Program-made: the position numbers and the translations under genes
Notes under the pieces: generated by a model
Told to the model about the DNA's origin: nothing
What the model saw: the letters and a program-made list of their open reading frames with translations, nothing else
The model's database searches: none
Shown: in pieces, positions 1 through 8,005 of the stretch
How positions within the stretch are numbered: position 1 is the stretch's first letter
Layout: every line of letters starts with the position of its first letter
Origin: CAZOHG01 sp964579725
GTDB taxonomy: Bacteria > Zhuqueibacterota > JdFR-76 > BMS3Abin05
Assembly: GCA_964579725.1 (NCBI GenBank)
Contig: CAZOHG010000021.1
Span: 1-57,253 of the forward strand
Length of the DNA: 57,253 nucleotides
Direction of reading: 5' to 3'

Positions 1-53
1 GAAATAAACAACGGAAATGCGTCGGAGAAACATGGTGCCCCCCAATTATTCTC

Positions 54-81
54 TTGACAATTCCTTAATTTGTTTTAAATT
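54..81 (+). promoter_or_regulatory. Putative sigma-70 promoter of porD
   Basis: TTGACA at 54-59 is a perfect -35 hexamer. After 16 bp comes TAAATT at 76-81, matching four of six -10 positions. The porD start follows about 150 nt downstream. Seen by eye only; the leader between shows no clear fold. Confidence 0.4.
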
Positions 82-232
82 ATTGTTCGGATTTCATCGA
101 GAAAAAGGGCGTTCCAATCTTTTCGGTGAACGATTTGCGATCTTGTTCGTTTAAAAAAAGAACTTTATTGCCATTGCTGTACTCCCCCAGCCGAGGGCTG
201 CGAGTTGCGATTTCAGTTGAAGGAGGATTCTG

Positions 233-1090
233 ATGAAAAAAATTGTGCGAGCCGGTCTTTTCTTTGCATTGCTCGTTGTTTTTCTTTTCCCACGAACGGC
301 CGTGTTTGCCCAGGTGGTACACGCGGACATTAAACTGCACCTTGAGAAAATTCCGATGGACCACCGCCACAAATTGGCGGATTTACAGGAAAAGCTCACC
401 GCCTACGTCAATGATTACGAATGGACGGACGACGAAGACCTGGGCAACCTTTACCTGAATATTCAAATATTTCTTCAGGACATTAGCTCGAATTTTGAAG
501 ACCGCTACGCCGGGCAATTTTTAATTTCCAATAATTCCGATTTGCAATTTTTTGACAAACATTGGCGGTTTAATTATTCCCCGGGCGACGCGTTCTACCA
601 CCAGGAAAATGCTTTCAATCCCCTGACCAGCCTGATCGATTTTTACGTCAACCTCATTTTGGGCGGTGAGTACGACAAAATCGATAAATTGGCTGGTACG
701 AAATACTACATTATTTCTCAGGACATTGCCCACCAGGGACGTTTCGGCCGTTTTCCGGAAGGCTGGGAACGCCGTCAGGATCTGGTGGACAAAATTTTGG
801 GCGAAAACCACAAAATATTTCGCCTCGGCGTAGATGCCTATTATTTAGGCATTTCCTACCAGGACGAAAATCCGAAACTCATGCTCAAACAGTGTGCAAA
901 GGGAATTCATCTCATTGCACAAGCCTTGCAGAAGGATCCGCAAGATCAAATCGCACGCCAGTTTGTGAAAAGCCACTCACAGGAAATCATTGACATGTTT
1001 AAGAAATCGGGCAATGAGGAGGTGTTCAAAACCCTCATGCAATTGGACCCAGAACACAAAGCCCTTTACAGCAAATATATTCAAGAATAA
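233..1090 (+). CDS. porD: DUF4835 / PorD-like secreted protein
   Basis: A 285-residue protein with a signal peptide (residues 1-26, ending AVFA before QVVH), so exported. The mature part follows the DUF4835 pattern: an early stretch with YVNDYEWTDD (58-67), a central SLIDFYVNLILGG followed by YDKIDKLAGTKYY (133-159), and a C-terminal segment rich in SQEIIDMFKK. This family is annotated PorD in Bacteroidota and associated with type IX secretion; its exact role is unclear to me. Start ATG at 233 follows AAGGAGG by 6 nt. It is monocistronic, with its own promoter upstream and a terminator after it. No other type IX gene lies in the window, so a secretion role here is inference. Confidence 0.75.
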   Translation: MKKIVRAGLFFALLVVFLFPRTAVFAQVVHADIKLHLEKIPMDHRHKLADLQEKLTAYVNDYEWTDDEDLGNLYLNIQIFLQDISSNFEDRYAGQFLISNNSDLQFFDKHWRFNYSPGDAFYHQENAFNPLTSLIDFYVNLILGGEYDKIDKLAGTKYYIISQDIAHQGRFGRFPEGWERRQDLVDKILGENHKIFRLGVDAYYLGISYQDENPKLMLKQCAKGIHLIAQALQKDPQDQIARQFVKSHSQEIIDMFKKSGNEEVFKTLMQLDPEHKALYSKYIQE

Positions 1091-1095
1091 ACCCG

Positions 1096-1122
1096 ACCCC
1101 CGGAAATGCTCCGGGGGTTTTT
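1096..1122 (+). terminator. Rho-independent terminator of porD
   Basis: CCCCCGGA (1097-1104), loop AATGC, TCCGGGGG (1110-1117), then five T. It lies 6 nt after the porD stop and separates it from the convergent nuclease gene. Confidence 0.85.
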
Positions 1123-1132
1123 AGTTTCCGAA

Positions 1133-2533
1133 TTACTCCAGAGGATATTTTTCGCCCAAAACCGGAATAGTGGCGTTGGGGTAACCTATTTTTCGCAGCC
1201 CATCTACCAAAGCCTCGGATTGGTCTGAATCACCGTGAACCACAAAAATGTGTTTTAAACGATTTTTATTCATATTTTTGACGTAGTTCAAAAGCCCGTT
1301 CCGGTCGGCGTGGGCGCTAAAACTGTTCATGATTACCACCTCGCTGCGGAGAGGATACTCCTCGCCGAAAATCTTAACGACCGGTTCCCGCTCCACCAGG
1401 CGGCGTCCTAAGGTGTTTTCGGCCATGTACCCTACCACTAACACCGTGTTTTTGGGATCGGTGATATTGTTTTTCAAGTGGTGCAAAATGCGGCCAGCTT
1501 CACACATTCCGGACGCCGAAATAATCATACACGTGCCCTGACATTCGTTTAATTTTTTGGATTCTTCCACGTCCCGAATGTAGCGCAATCGGCTGAAGCC
1601 GAAGGGATCTTCATGTTTTTGCAGAAATTCTTCCTTCATTTCCTCGTCGTAGCACTCCGGGTGTAATCGAAAAACCTCCGTTGCGTTGACGGAAAGCGGA
1701 CTGTCTACGTAAATGGGAATGTTGGGAATCCGCTTTTCATTAATGAGTAGATGAAGTTCGTACACCAATTCCTGGGTGCGTCCCACGGAAAATGAGGGGA
1801 CGATGATCTTCCCGCCGCGACCGTACGTTCTATTAATCACTTTGGCCAGTTGGTCGCGAACATTGGTGATTGGGTCGTGGTAGCGTCCCCCGTAGGTACT
1901 TTCAATAACCAGATAGTCAGCCTCTGTTACTTGGACGGGGTCCCGAAGAATGGGCAGCTTTTTTCGCCCCAAATCGCCGCTGAACAAAATGCGTCGTCTT
2001 TTGCCATTCTCCTCCACGTCTACAATAACTTGAGCCGAGCCGAGAATGTGGCCTGCGTCCACAAAGCGAACCTTAATGGCGGAATTGACCAAAAATTCCC
2101 GATTGTAGCCCCAGGCCGCAAAATATTCCAACGATTTTCTAGCATCCTCCATTGTGTAAATCGGTTCTACCAGAGGCAAACCCTTGTTTTTGTGCTTTTT
2201 ATTCACGTACTCCGCATCCTTTTCCTGAATGTGAGCGGAATCCCGCAGCATGACGGCACACAAATCCCGCGTGGCAAAGGTGGTAAAAATATTGCCTTCA
2301 AATCCCGATTTAACCAAATTGGGAATGTTGCCGCTGTGGTCAATATGTGCGTGGGTTAAAATCATATTGACAACCGAATCCGCCGGAAAGGGCAAATGTC
2401 GGTTTTTCTTTTCGGCTTCTTTGCGGTGTCCCTGGTAAAGTCCGCAATCCACCAATAATTTTTCACCATTTGCGTGCAACAGATGCATGGACCCGGTAAC
2501 GGTTCGTACGGCACCCATAAATTGTAATTCCAT
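1133..2533 (-). CDS. Beta-CASP metallo-beta-lactamase RNA nuclease
   Basis: A 466-residue metallo-beta-lactamase-fold protein of the beta-CASP/RMMBL type (YSH1/CPSF73-like exonuclease family; RNA processing or decay). Visible motifs in order: THAHIDHSG zinc ligands near residue 60, GHILGSA near 160, SGDLGR near 185, VIESTYGGR, the beta-CASP FSVGRTQEL near 247, SASGMCEAGR, and the C-terminal SFSAHADR. Length fits full-length bacterial members without KH domains. Start ATG at 2533 has AAGGAG just upstream. The gene precedes the PAP2-like gene by position but is transcribed after it on the minus strand with a 22-bp gap, so they may share a transcript. The substrate cannot be told from sequence. 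Confidence 0.88.
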   Translation of the reverse strand: MELQFMGAVRTVTGSMHLLHANGEKLLVDCGLYQGHRKEAEKKNRHLPFPADSVVNMILTHAHIDHSGNIPNLVKSGFEGNIFTTFATRDLCAVMLRDSAHIQEKDAEYVNKKHKNKGLPLVEPIYTMEDARKSLEYFAAWGYNREFLVNSAIKVRFVDAGHILGSAQVIVDVEENGKRRRILFSGDLGRKKLPILRDPVQVTEADYLVIESTYGGRYHDPITNVRDQLAKVINRTYGRGGKIIVPSFSVGRTQELVYELHLLINEKRIPNIPIYVDSPLSVNATEVFRLHPECYDEEMKEEFLQKHEDPFGFSRLRYIRDVEESKKLNECQGTCMIISASGMCEAGRILHHLKNNITDPKNTVLVVGYMAENTLGRRLVEREPVVKIFGEEYPLRSEVVIMNSFSAHADRNGLLNYVKNMNKNRLKHIFVVHGDSDQSEALVDGLRKIGYPNATIPVLGEKYPLE

Positions 2534-2555
2534 GGAAACTCCTTCTTCAGTCAGA

Positions 2556-3170
2556 TTACAGCCATTTCAAATAGAAGACCAATTGTATGTAGGTTAAGAT
2601 TAAGCCTGCCAAGCCACCGGCCAAAACCTGTGCCACGGTGTGGGCTTTCAGTTTCACCCGGGCCCACCCGATGGCCAACAGAAGCAGGTAAAAGGGGAGA
2701 ACCCACTTTCCAAATGCGAAACTAAAAGCAATCAACGGCGCGGCGGCTCCCATCATGTGCGCGCTGATTTTCCAGAAAATATTGACGATGAAAATGAAAA
2801 GCGTGTTGCCAAGGGAAGCCAGCGTGGCAGCCAACAGAAGGGTGGGAGCCTTCAGAATCCAGAGAAAAAAATAGGTGAGTACGAGGAGTGCTGCGCTGAG
2901 AAGATAGGGCGCATGGCGCTGCGAGCGCAGGGGGATGTGAAATTGAGAGACCTTACCGTGTTTGTGGAGCCACGCCACATACAAAACAGGTAAGACGGCG
3001 GCAAAAAAGGAACCGACGCCTCCCCAGAGAAGAATTTGTTTGGCCGAACGGCCGAAATAAATGGAAATCGCCCAAATGAGGGCAATCGACCAGGTTGGCG
3101 GTATGAGAATGTTGGAAATAAAGCGAGCCGCCGGGTGGGGTTTTGCCCCCGTCGTCAGTTGGTTGGCCAT
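2556..3170 (-). CDS. PAP2-superfamily-like integral membrane protein
   Basis: A 204-residue membrane protein with about six hydrophobic segments. It resembles membrane members of the PAP2 (phosphatidic acid phosphatase) superfamily, with RSQRHAPY, an SAHMMGAA segment and a late KLKAHTVAQVLAGGLAG segment in the places of the family's three phosphatase motifs. The motifs are incomplete: I do not see a full KX6RP or SRXXXXXHXXXD. Catalysis is therefore uncertain. The start is taken at ATG 3170 (MANQLTTG) rather than a longer in-frame ATG at 3245, because the extension looks non-membrane and poorly conserved. Divergent from threonine aldolase. Confidence 0.6.
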   Translation of the reverse strand: MANQLTTGAKPHPAARFISNILIPPTWSIALIWAISIYFGRSAKQILLWGGVGSFFAAVLPVLYVAWLHKHGKVSQFHIPLRSQRHAPYLLSAALLVLTYFFLWILKAPTLLLAATLASLGNTLFIFIVNIFWKISAHMMGAAAPLIAFSFAFGKWVLPFYLLLLAIGWARVKLKAHTVAQVLAGGLAGLILTYIQLVFYLKWL

Positions 3171-3270
3171 GCTGATTCTTTCGTGTGACGTTGTTCCGCT
3201 TTCAGATGCCATCCCATCTGGGAATGAAAAAAACAGAATGCTCACCGCAATTTGTACAAATGCCCGAAAA

Positions 3271-3300
3271 TTGCAGACTTTAAAATTAAGCCAATATTTT
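3271..3300 (+). promoter_or_regulatory. Possible promoter of threonine aldolase
   Basis: TTGCAG (3271-3276), 18-bp spacer, TATTTT (3295-3300), about 90 nt before the gene. Both boxes are only four-of-six matches. Confidence 0.25.
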
Positions 3301-3389
3301 TGTGAGAATCAAGAAGTTTTTTCTTGATTTTGCAGATGTCTTTTCGTATTGTATGGGGGCGATTTCAGAAAGGCAAAATGAGGCGAAAA

Positions 3390-4424
3390 ATGACCGAACT
3401 CATTGATTTGAGAAGTGACACCGTCACGCAACCGACACCGGAAATGCGTCAGGCCATGGCCGCTGCTCCTGTCGGAGACGATGTTTTCGGCGAGGATCCA
3501 ACCGTTAATCAGCTTCAGGAAACCGTTGCGGAAATGTTTGGAAAAGAGGCGGCTCTTTTTGTGCCCAGCGGCACCATGGGCAATCAGGTTTCCATTAACG
3601 CTCACACTCAGCCGGGTGATGAGGTGATTTGCGATTACAACGCTCATATTTTCAATTACGAAGGAGGGGCTCCGGCTTTGCTGTCGGGCGTGCAGCTTCA
3701 TCCCCTCCTCGGGCGAAACGGTGTCATAACAGCCGAACAAATCGAAGCGGTTATTCGCCCGGCTGACCACCATTTTCCCCACACCCAATTAATTGAAATT
3801 GAAAACACCCACAATCGGGCGGGTGGGGCTATTTTCCCCCTGAATGAAATGAAAAAGATTTACGAACTGGCTCGCCTGCACAAGTTGGCCGTCCATTTGG
3901 ACGGGGCGCGCATTTGGAACGCCTCGGTCGCAACGGGCATTCCCCTCACTGAATACGCTCGGTACGTAGATTCTGTCAGCGCTTGTTTTTCCAAAGGCCT
4001 GGGAGCGCCGGTCGGGTCAATTGTGGTAGGGAGCCGCGCATTTATTGAAAAGGCTCATCGCTACCGGAAGGTCTACGGCGGGGGCATGCGCCAGGCGGGA
4101 ATTCTGGCCGCTGCGGCTCTTTACGCCCTGCAGCACCATTTGGACCGGCTGGCGGAAGACCATCATCACGCCCGAACGTTGGCGGAAACCCTGGCAGAAT
4201 TCGAGGAAATTCAGGTGGATTTAACCACCGTTCAAACCAATATTGTGATTTTTCATGTCGTGTCAGAGCGATTGAGCGCAGAAGATTTTGTGGCCCGGTG
4301 CCGACAGGCAGGACTTCTCATGCTGGCCATCGGGGGCGACCGCGTCCGGTTGGTGACCCATCTGCACATTTCGGATGACGACGTTGCCCGCGCCATTGAG
4401 ATTTTGACTTCCGTTTTGAAATAG
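3390..4424 (+). CDS. ltaE: Low-specificity L-threonine aldolase (PLP enzyme)
   Basis: Cleaves L-threonine or L-allo-threonine to glycine and acetaldehyde in the cytoplasm. Fold-type I PLP enzyme, 344 residues, the usual length. It opens with the family signature IDLRSDTVTQPT (5-16), followed by GDDVFGEDPTV (29-39), the active-site His86 in YNAHIF, HLDGARIWNA (169-178) and the PLP lysine Lys202 in CFSKGLGAPVGS. The start ATG at 3390 gives the canonical N-terminus; ATG 3378 (four residues longer) is also possible, and both have a GAGG- or AAGG-type site. A TTG-initiated extension to 3324 is unlikely. No operon partner within 180 bp downstream. Confidence 0.92.
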   Translation: MTELIDLRSDTVTQPTPEMRQAMAAAPVGDDVFGEDPTVNQLQETVAEMFGKEAALFVPSGTMGNQVSINAHTQPGDEVICDYNAHIFNYEGGAPALLSGVQLHPLLGRNGVITAEQIEAVIRPADHHFPHTQLIEIENTHNRAGGAIFPLNEMKKIYELARLHKLAVHLDGARIWNASVATGIPLTEYARYVDSVSACFSKGLGAPVGSIVVGSRAFIEKAHRYRKVYGGGMRQAGILAAAALYALQHHLDRLAEDHHHARTLAETLAEFEEIQVDLTTVQTNIVIFHVVSERLSAEDFVARCRQAGLLMLAIGGDRVRLVTHLHISDDDVARAIEILTSVLK

Positions 4425-4453
4425 TGCCAGCAAACACTGCCCCGGAATTTCCC

Positions 4454-4481
4454 TTGCATTTTTGAGGCAATTTGCTATATT
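4454..4481 (+). promoter_or_regulatory. Putative promoter upstream of trkA
   Basis: TTGCAT (4454-4459), 16-bp spacer, TATATT (4476-4481; five of six). It would start a roughly 120-nt leader before trkA that contains two hairpins. Confidence 0.35.
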
Positions 4482-4557
4482 TAAATTCCGTTTTCGTGTT
4501 GAGGGCTTGCAGGCCCTTGAAGAAGTGAAGTCAAACGCCGCAGCCAAAATCGAGGCC

Positions 4558-4586
4558 GCCAGCGTATTTTTGCTGGTCTGTTTTTA
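4558..4586 (+). terminator. Terminator-like hairpin in the trkA leader
   Basis: GCCAGC (4559-4564), T-rich loop, GCTGGT (4572-4577), then CTGTTTTT. It could end the threonine aldolase transcript (about 135 nt after its stop), or act as an attenuator for trkA because a promoter-like pair lies upstream. An upstream hairpin AGGGC-TTGCAG-GCCCT lies within 4502-4518. Confidence 0.45.
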
Positions 4587-4606
4587 ATTGAAGACAGGAT
4601 TTTTTT

Positions 4607-5950
4607 GTGCGAATCATTATTGTGGGTGCCGGACGGGTGGGGTCCTATCTGGCCAAAATGCTTTCAACCGAAAATCACGATGTGGTGGTCATTGAACCCG
4701 ATCCCAATGTTTGCCGTCGGATTGAGGAACATCTCGACGTCATGGTCATGCAGGGGTACGGCACGGATGTTCATCTCTTAAAGCAGGCCCAAATCGACCA
4801 GGCCAAAATGCTGTTGGCCGTTTCCAATTCGGATGAAGTGAACTTGATTGCCTGCAAAATGGCGGCAGCCTACGGTGTGCCGCACAAAATTGCCCGTGTA
4901 CGCAACGCCCATTTTTACACCGATCCCCCTAAAATCGGGTTAGAAGATTTTAGCACCGATATTGCCATTCATCCCGAAGAGGAAACCGCTCGCGAAATTG
5001 TTCGGCTCATTCGCCGGTCGACAGCCAGTGAGGTGTACGATTTTGCCGGGGGGCGAATTCAATTGGTGGGCATTAAACTGGATCAACCCTCCAATCTTTT
5101 GGGGCGAAACCTCATGGAAATCGGCCGGGAGATCCGGGACATTCGGTTTCGAATTGTGGCCATCTTTCGGAACAATCGAACGATCATCCCCACCGGAAAG
5201 GATTATTTGATTCGCCGCGACGAAGTTTTCGTGGTGGCCCGTACCGAGGACATCCCCAAAATCATTGCCATGACCGGAAAATCGGAAGCAAAAATCGGGA
5301 AAGTTATGATTTTGGGGGGCGGAAAGATTGGTCGTTCCACGGCAAAATTTTTGGAAAAAGAGGGCGATCTGGAAATTAAACTCATTGAGTCCAATCCGGA
5401 AAAAACCTTTAGCATTGCCGACCAGTTGGAGCGTACTCTGGTAATTCAGGGAGACGGACGGGACATTGACCTGTTGGCCTCCGAAGGCGTTATGGAAATG
5501 GACGCTTTTATTGCTTTGACCAGCGACGAAGAGACCAATATTTTGACGGCTCTTTTGGCCAAACATTTGGGCGTGAAACGAACTATTGTTTTGGTGAATC
5601 AGGAAAGTTACCTGGCCATCATGGCACCCATTGGCATCGACGCCGCTGTGAATACCAATGTGACCACGGCCAATGTCATTTTGCGCTTTATTCGGCGGGG
5701 CGACGTGCTCTCCGTGATTAGCATTCCCGGGTTGGATGCCGAAGTATTGGAATTTGTTGCCCACAAAAAATCGCGGGCGGTGGGAACCCCTCTGAAAAAA
5801 CTGAAACTGCCGAACGGTTCCATTATCGGAGCCATTACCCGCGGCGAGGAAATTCTGGTTCCAACCGGAGAAACATACATCGAACCGGAGGACAAGGTAA
5901 TTGTTTTTGCCCTTCCCGAAGCGATTTCAGCTGTAGAAAAGTTATTTTAA
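4607..5950 (+). CDS. trkA: Trk potassium uptake system regulatory protein TrkA
   Basis: Peripheral NAD(H)-binding gating subunit of a Trk/Ktr K+ transporter. 447 residues with the duplicated RCK layout: Rossmann domain 1 (IIIVGAGRVGSYLAKML, 3-19), RCK_C 1 (about 145-220), Rossmann domain 2 (VMILGGGKIGRSTAKFLE, 233-250) and RCK_C 2 (about 370-447, ending with VPTGETYIEPEDKVIVFAL). Length equals E. coli-type TrkA. Starts at GTG 4607 after AGGA. The partner channel TrkH is not in the window. The DppF-like gene follows after 51 bp and may be co-transcribed. Confidence 0.93.
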   Translation: MRIIIVGAGRVGSYLAKMLSTENHDVVVIEPDPNVCRRIEEHLDVMVMQGYGTDVHLLKQAQIDQAKMLLAVSNSDEVNLIACKMAAAYGVPHKIARVRNAHFYTDPPKIGLEDFSTDIAIHPEEETAREIVRLIRRSTASEVYDFAGGRIQLVGIKLDQPSNLLGRNLMEIGREIRDIRFRIVAIFRNNRTIIPTGKDYLIRRDEVFVVARTEDIPKIIAMTGKSEAKIGKVMILGGGKIGRSTAKFLEKEGDLEIKLIESNPEKTFSIADQLERTLVIQGDGRDIDLLASEGVMEMDAFIALTSDEETNILTALLAKHLGVKRTIVLVNQESYLAIMAPIGIDAAVNTNVTTANVILRFIRRGDVLSVISIPGLDAEVLEFVAHKKSRAVGTPLKKLKLPNGSIIGAITRGEEILVPTGETYIEPEDKVIVFALPEAISAVEKLF

Positions 5951-6001
5951 CCGGCAAGGTCAATAATCAAACCGTCTGTTTTTCCAACAAAGCAGAGAAA
6001 A

Positions 6002-6955
6002 ATGACCCCCATTTTGCAAGTCTCACATCTAAGCAAATCCTTTCGAATCGGCAGAAAGAAAAGTCTGAAGGCTTTGCGGGACGTTTCTTTTTCGCTTTCT
6101 CAAGGGACAGTGACCTGTTTGGTGGGGGAGTCGGGCAGTGGCAAAACCACCCTCGCCAATCTTTTGCTGCGACTGATTTTACCGGATTCGGGTGAAATCT
6201 TTTACAAGGGCATTCCTGTAGTCAAGGCGGAGAAAGAAACGCTCAACTTTTTGCGGCGAGAAATGCAGGCTATTTTTCAAAATCCCTACCTTTCGTTCAA
6301 TCCGAGGATTAAAATCAAAACGGCCTTTGACAACGTGTTGAAAGTGGCTTTTCGGAAAATGAAGCCAAGCGACCGGTTTGCGGCGATGGAGGCGCTTTTG
6401 CAGCAGGTCAACCTGCCCGTCGAGTCCGTGCAAAAGTACCCCAGTCAATTTTCCGGGGGACAGCAGCAGCGGCTGGCCATTGCCCGCGCCCTGGCGCCGG
6501 GACCTCGACTTCTGGTGGCGGACGAACCGGTGTCGTCTTTAGACGCCTCCAACAAAAAACAGGTGTTGGCACTCTTGCAAAAACTGCAGCGCGAGAAGAA
6601 CCTGACGGTTTTTTTAATTAGCCACGATTTGCGCGTGGTGCGGCAAATTGCCGATTTTCTGCTGGTGCTCTACGCGGGAGAATTGGTGGAAATGGTCGGT
6701 TCTGCGGCGTTTTTCAGCCACGCGGCCCACCCCTATTCCCGAGCCCTGTTGGACGCCACTCCGCGGCTGGGCGCGGGGAAAGAAACGGCGCGAATTTTCC
6801 TCGCCGGAGATCCGCCCGATCTCACCCAAACAAACAAAGGCTGCATTTTTGCGCCCCGATGCCCCCGGGCAACCCCCGTCTGTTTTTCCGAAAGTCCCGG
6901 CTGGCAAACCGTGGACGCGGCGCACCAGGTGCGGTGTCATTTTCCTGTCGTGTGA
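6002..6955 (+). CDS. Oligo/dipeptide ABC transporter ATP-binding protein (DppF/OppF type)
   Basis: ATPase subunit of a peptide-type ABC importer. Walker A GESGSGKT (42-49), Q-loop FQNP (92-95), signature SGGQQQR (151-157), Walker B LLVADE (170-175), switch His208. The C-terminal oligopeptide-transporter extension carries CIFAPRCP (281-288) and further Cys residues typical of the oligo_HPY domain. 317 residues, normal length. No permease, binding protein or DppD partner is present on either side, so its partners are encoded elsewhere. It is convergent with the heme operon, and no strong terminator is visible in the 39-bp gap. Confidence 0.88.
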   Translation: MTPILQVSHLSKSFRIGRKKSLKALRDVSFSLSQGTVTCLVGESGSGKTTLANLLLRLILPDSGEIFYKGIPVVKAEKETLNFLRREMQAIFQNPYLSFNPRIKIKTAFDNVLKVAFRKMKPSDRFAAMEALLQQVNLPVESVQKYPSQFSGGQQQRLAIARALAPGPRLLVADEPVSSLDASNKKQVLALLQKLQREKNLTVFLISHDLRVVRQIADFLLVLYAGELVEMVGSAAFFSHAAHPYSRALLDATPRLGAGKETARIFLAGDPPDLTQTNKGCIFAPRCPRATPVCFSESPGWQTVDAAHQVRCHFPVV

Positions 6956-6994
6956 AAACAGAGACAAGGGGGGCTTTTCAAAGTCGACCAAATT

Positions 6995-8005
6995 TTACCC
7001 GACTCCGACGGAAGAGAGGGATGTCTCTTCTTCAAAATACCGCATGCCCACCTTTTTAAATTCACGCCCGCTTTTTAAAACCACGAAATCCCGGAGGTCG
7101 GTCTCCCCGGAAATGGCTTGAATGACAGCTTCCAATTTTTGTTCCGTACCTGCGTGAATCATCGTGTAATGGCTGTAGGGCCAATGGGGGTAGGTGAGGC
7201 GGCGGTAGCAGTGGCTCACCTGCGGGAAGGAGGCCATTTTTTCCCCGATTTCCCGGGATTTTCTTTCCGGTACACGCCACACCACCAGGGCGTTGGCAGT
7301 AACGCCTGCGCGGCGGTGGTTCAAAACCAGGCCCAATTTGCGCAACACGCCCGTCTTTTTCCAGTGGGAAATTAGACCGAGTACTTCGCTTTCGGAGAAG
7401 CCCGCCAATTGTCCGATCTTTTGGAAGGGGCGCGAACAGAGAGGCATTTGTTTTTGAAGGAGACGAATCAGAGCCTTCTCTTTCGGGGAGAAACTTTGAA
7501 TCGAAACAGGAACTGGATTTGACCGGTCGAGGGCTCGATTTTCTCCCGTTTCGGGGTCTAAGGCCACATTTAATTTGTAATATTGGAGCGCAGGTAGTTT
7601 TAGCAAATCGGTCACTCCTTGCTGTGTCCGAACTTCTTGGAGAAAATGGTCGATTGAAGCCTCCGAAAGCGCCGTCAGGGTGAACCAGAGGTTGAATTGG
7701 TGGAAGCGTTCGTAATTGTGGGTGACCCCAGGATTCCGGTTAATGAAAGTGGCCACCGTCTCCAGATTTTCAGGCCAAACCGCCGTGGCAATTAGAACGC
7801 TGGTGTACCCCATGGCGCGAGAATTGAAAGAAGCCCCGAATCGGCGAATGAGACCGGAGTGAAGCTGGTCTGACACCCATTTTAAAAGATCTTCCTCGGA
7901 AACGCCGATTGCGTCGGCAACGGCCGCAAACGGCCGCTCAACCAACGGAAACGTATTTTGGAGTTTGCGAAGCGCTTGGTTTTGCTGAGCTGGATGAAAA
8001 GTCAT
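6995..8005 (-). CDS. ahbAB: Siroheme decarboxylase, fused AhbA-AhbB
   Basis: Converts siroheme to 12,18-didecarboxysiroheme in alternative heme synthesis. AhbA and AhbB are normally two roughly 150-170-residue Lrp/AsnC-like subunits; here both lie in one 336-residue chain. Copy 1 (about 10-160) has a winged-helix start, RRFGASFNSRAMGY and a THNYERFHQFNLWF core (95-108). Copy 2 (about 172-325) repeats this as RKLGLVLNHRRAGV and SHCYRRLTYPHWPY (264-277). Last gene of the operon; its start overlaps the radical SAM stop by 4 bp. Similar fusions (NirDL) are known in heme d1 operons, but the neighbouring AhbC argues for heme b. No nir genes are present. Confidence 0.85.
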   Translation of the reverse strand: MTFHPAQQNQALRKLQNTFPLVERPFAAVADAIGVSEEDLLKWVSDQLHSGLIRRFGASFNSRAMGYTSVLIATAVWPENLETVATFINRNPGVTHNYERFHQFNLWFTLTALSEASIDHFLQEVRTQQGVTDLLKLPALQYYKLNVALDPETGENRALDRSNPVPVSIQSFSPKEKALIRLLQKQMPLCSRPFQKIGQLAGFSESEVLGLISHWKKTGVLRKLGLVLNHRRAGVTANALVVWRVPERKSREIGEKMASFPQVSHCYRRLTYPHWPYSHYTMIHAGTEQKLEAVIQAISGETDLRDFVVLKSGREFKKVGMRYFEEETSLSSVGVG

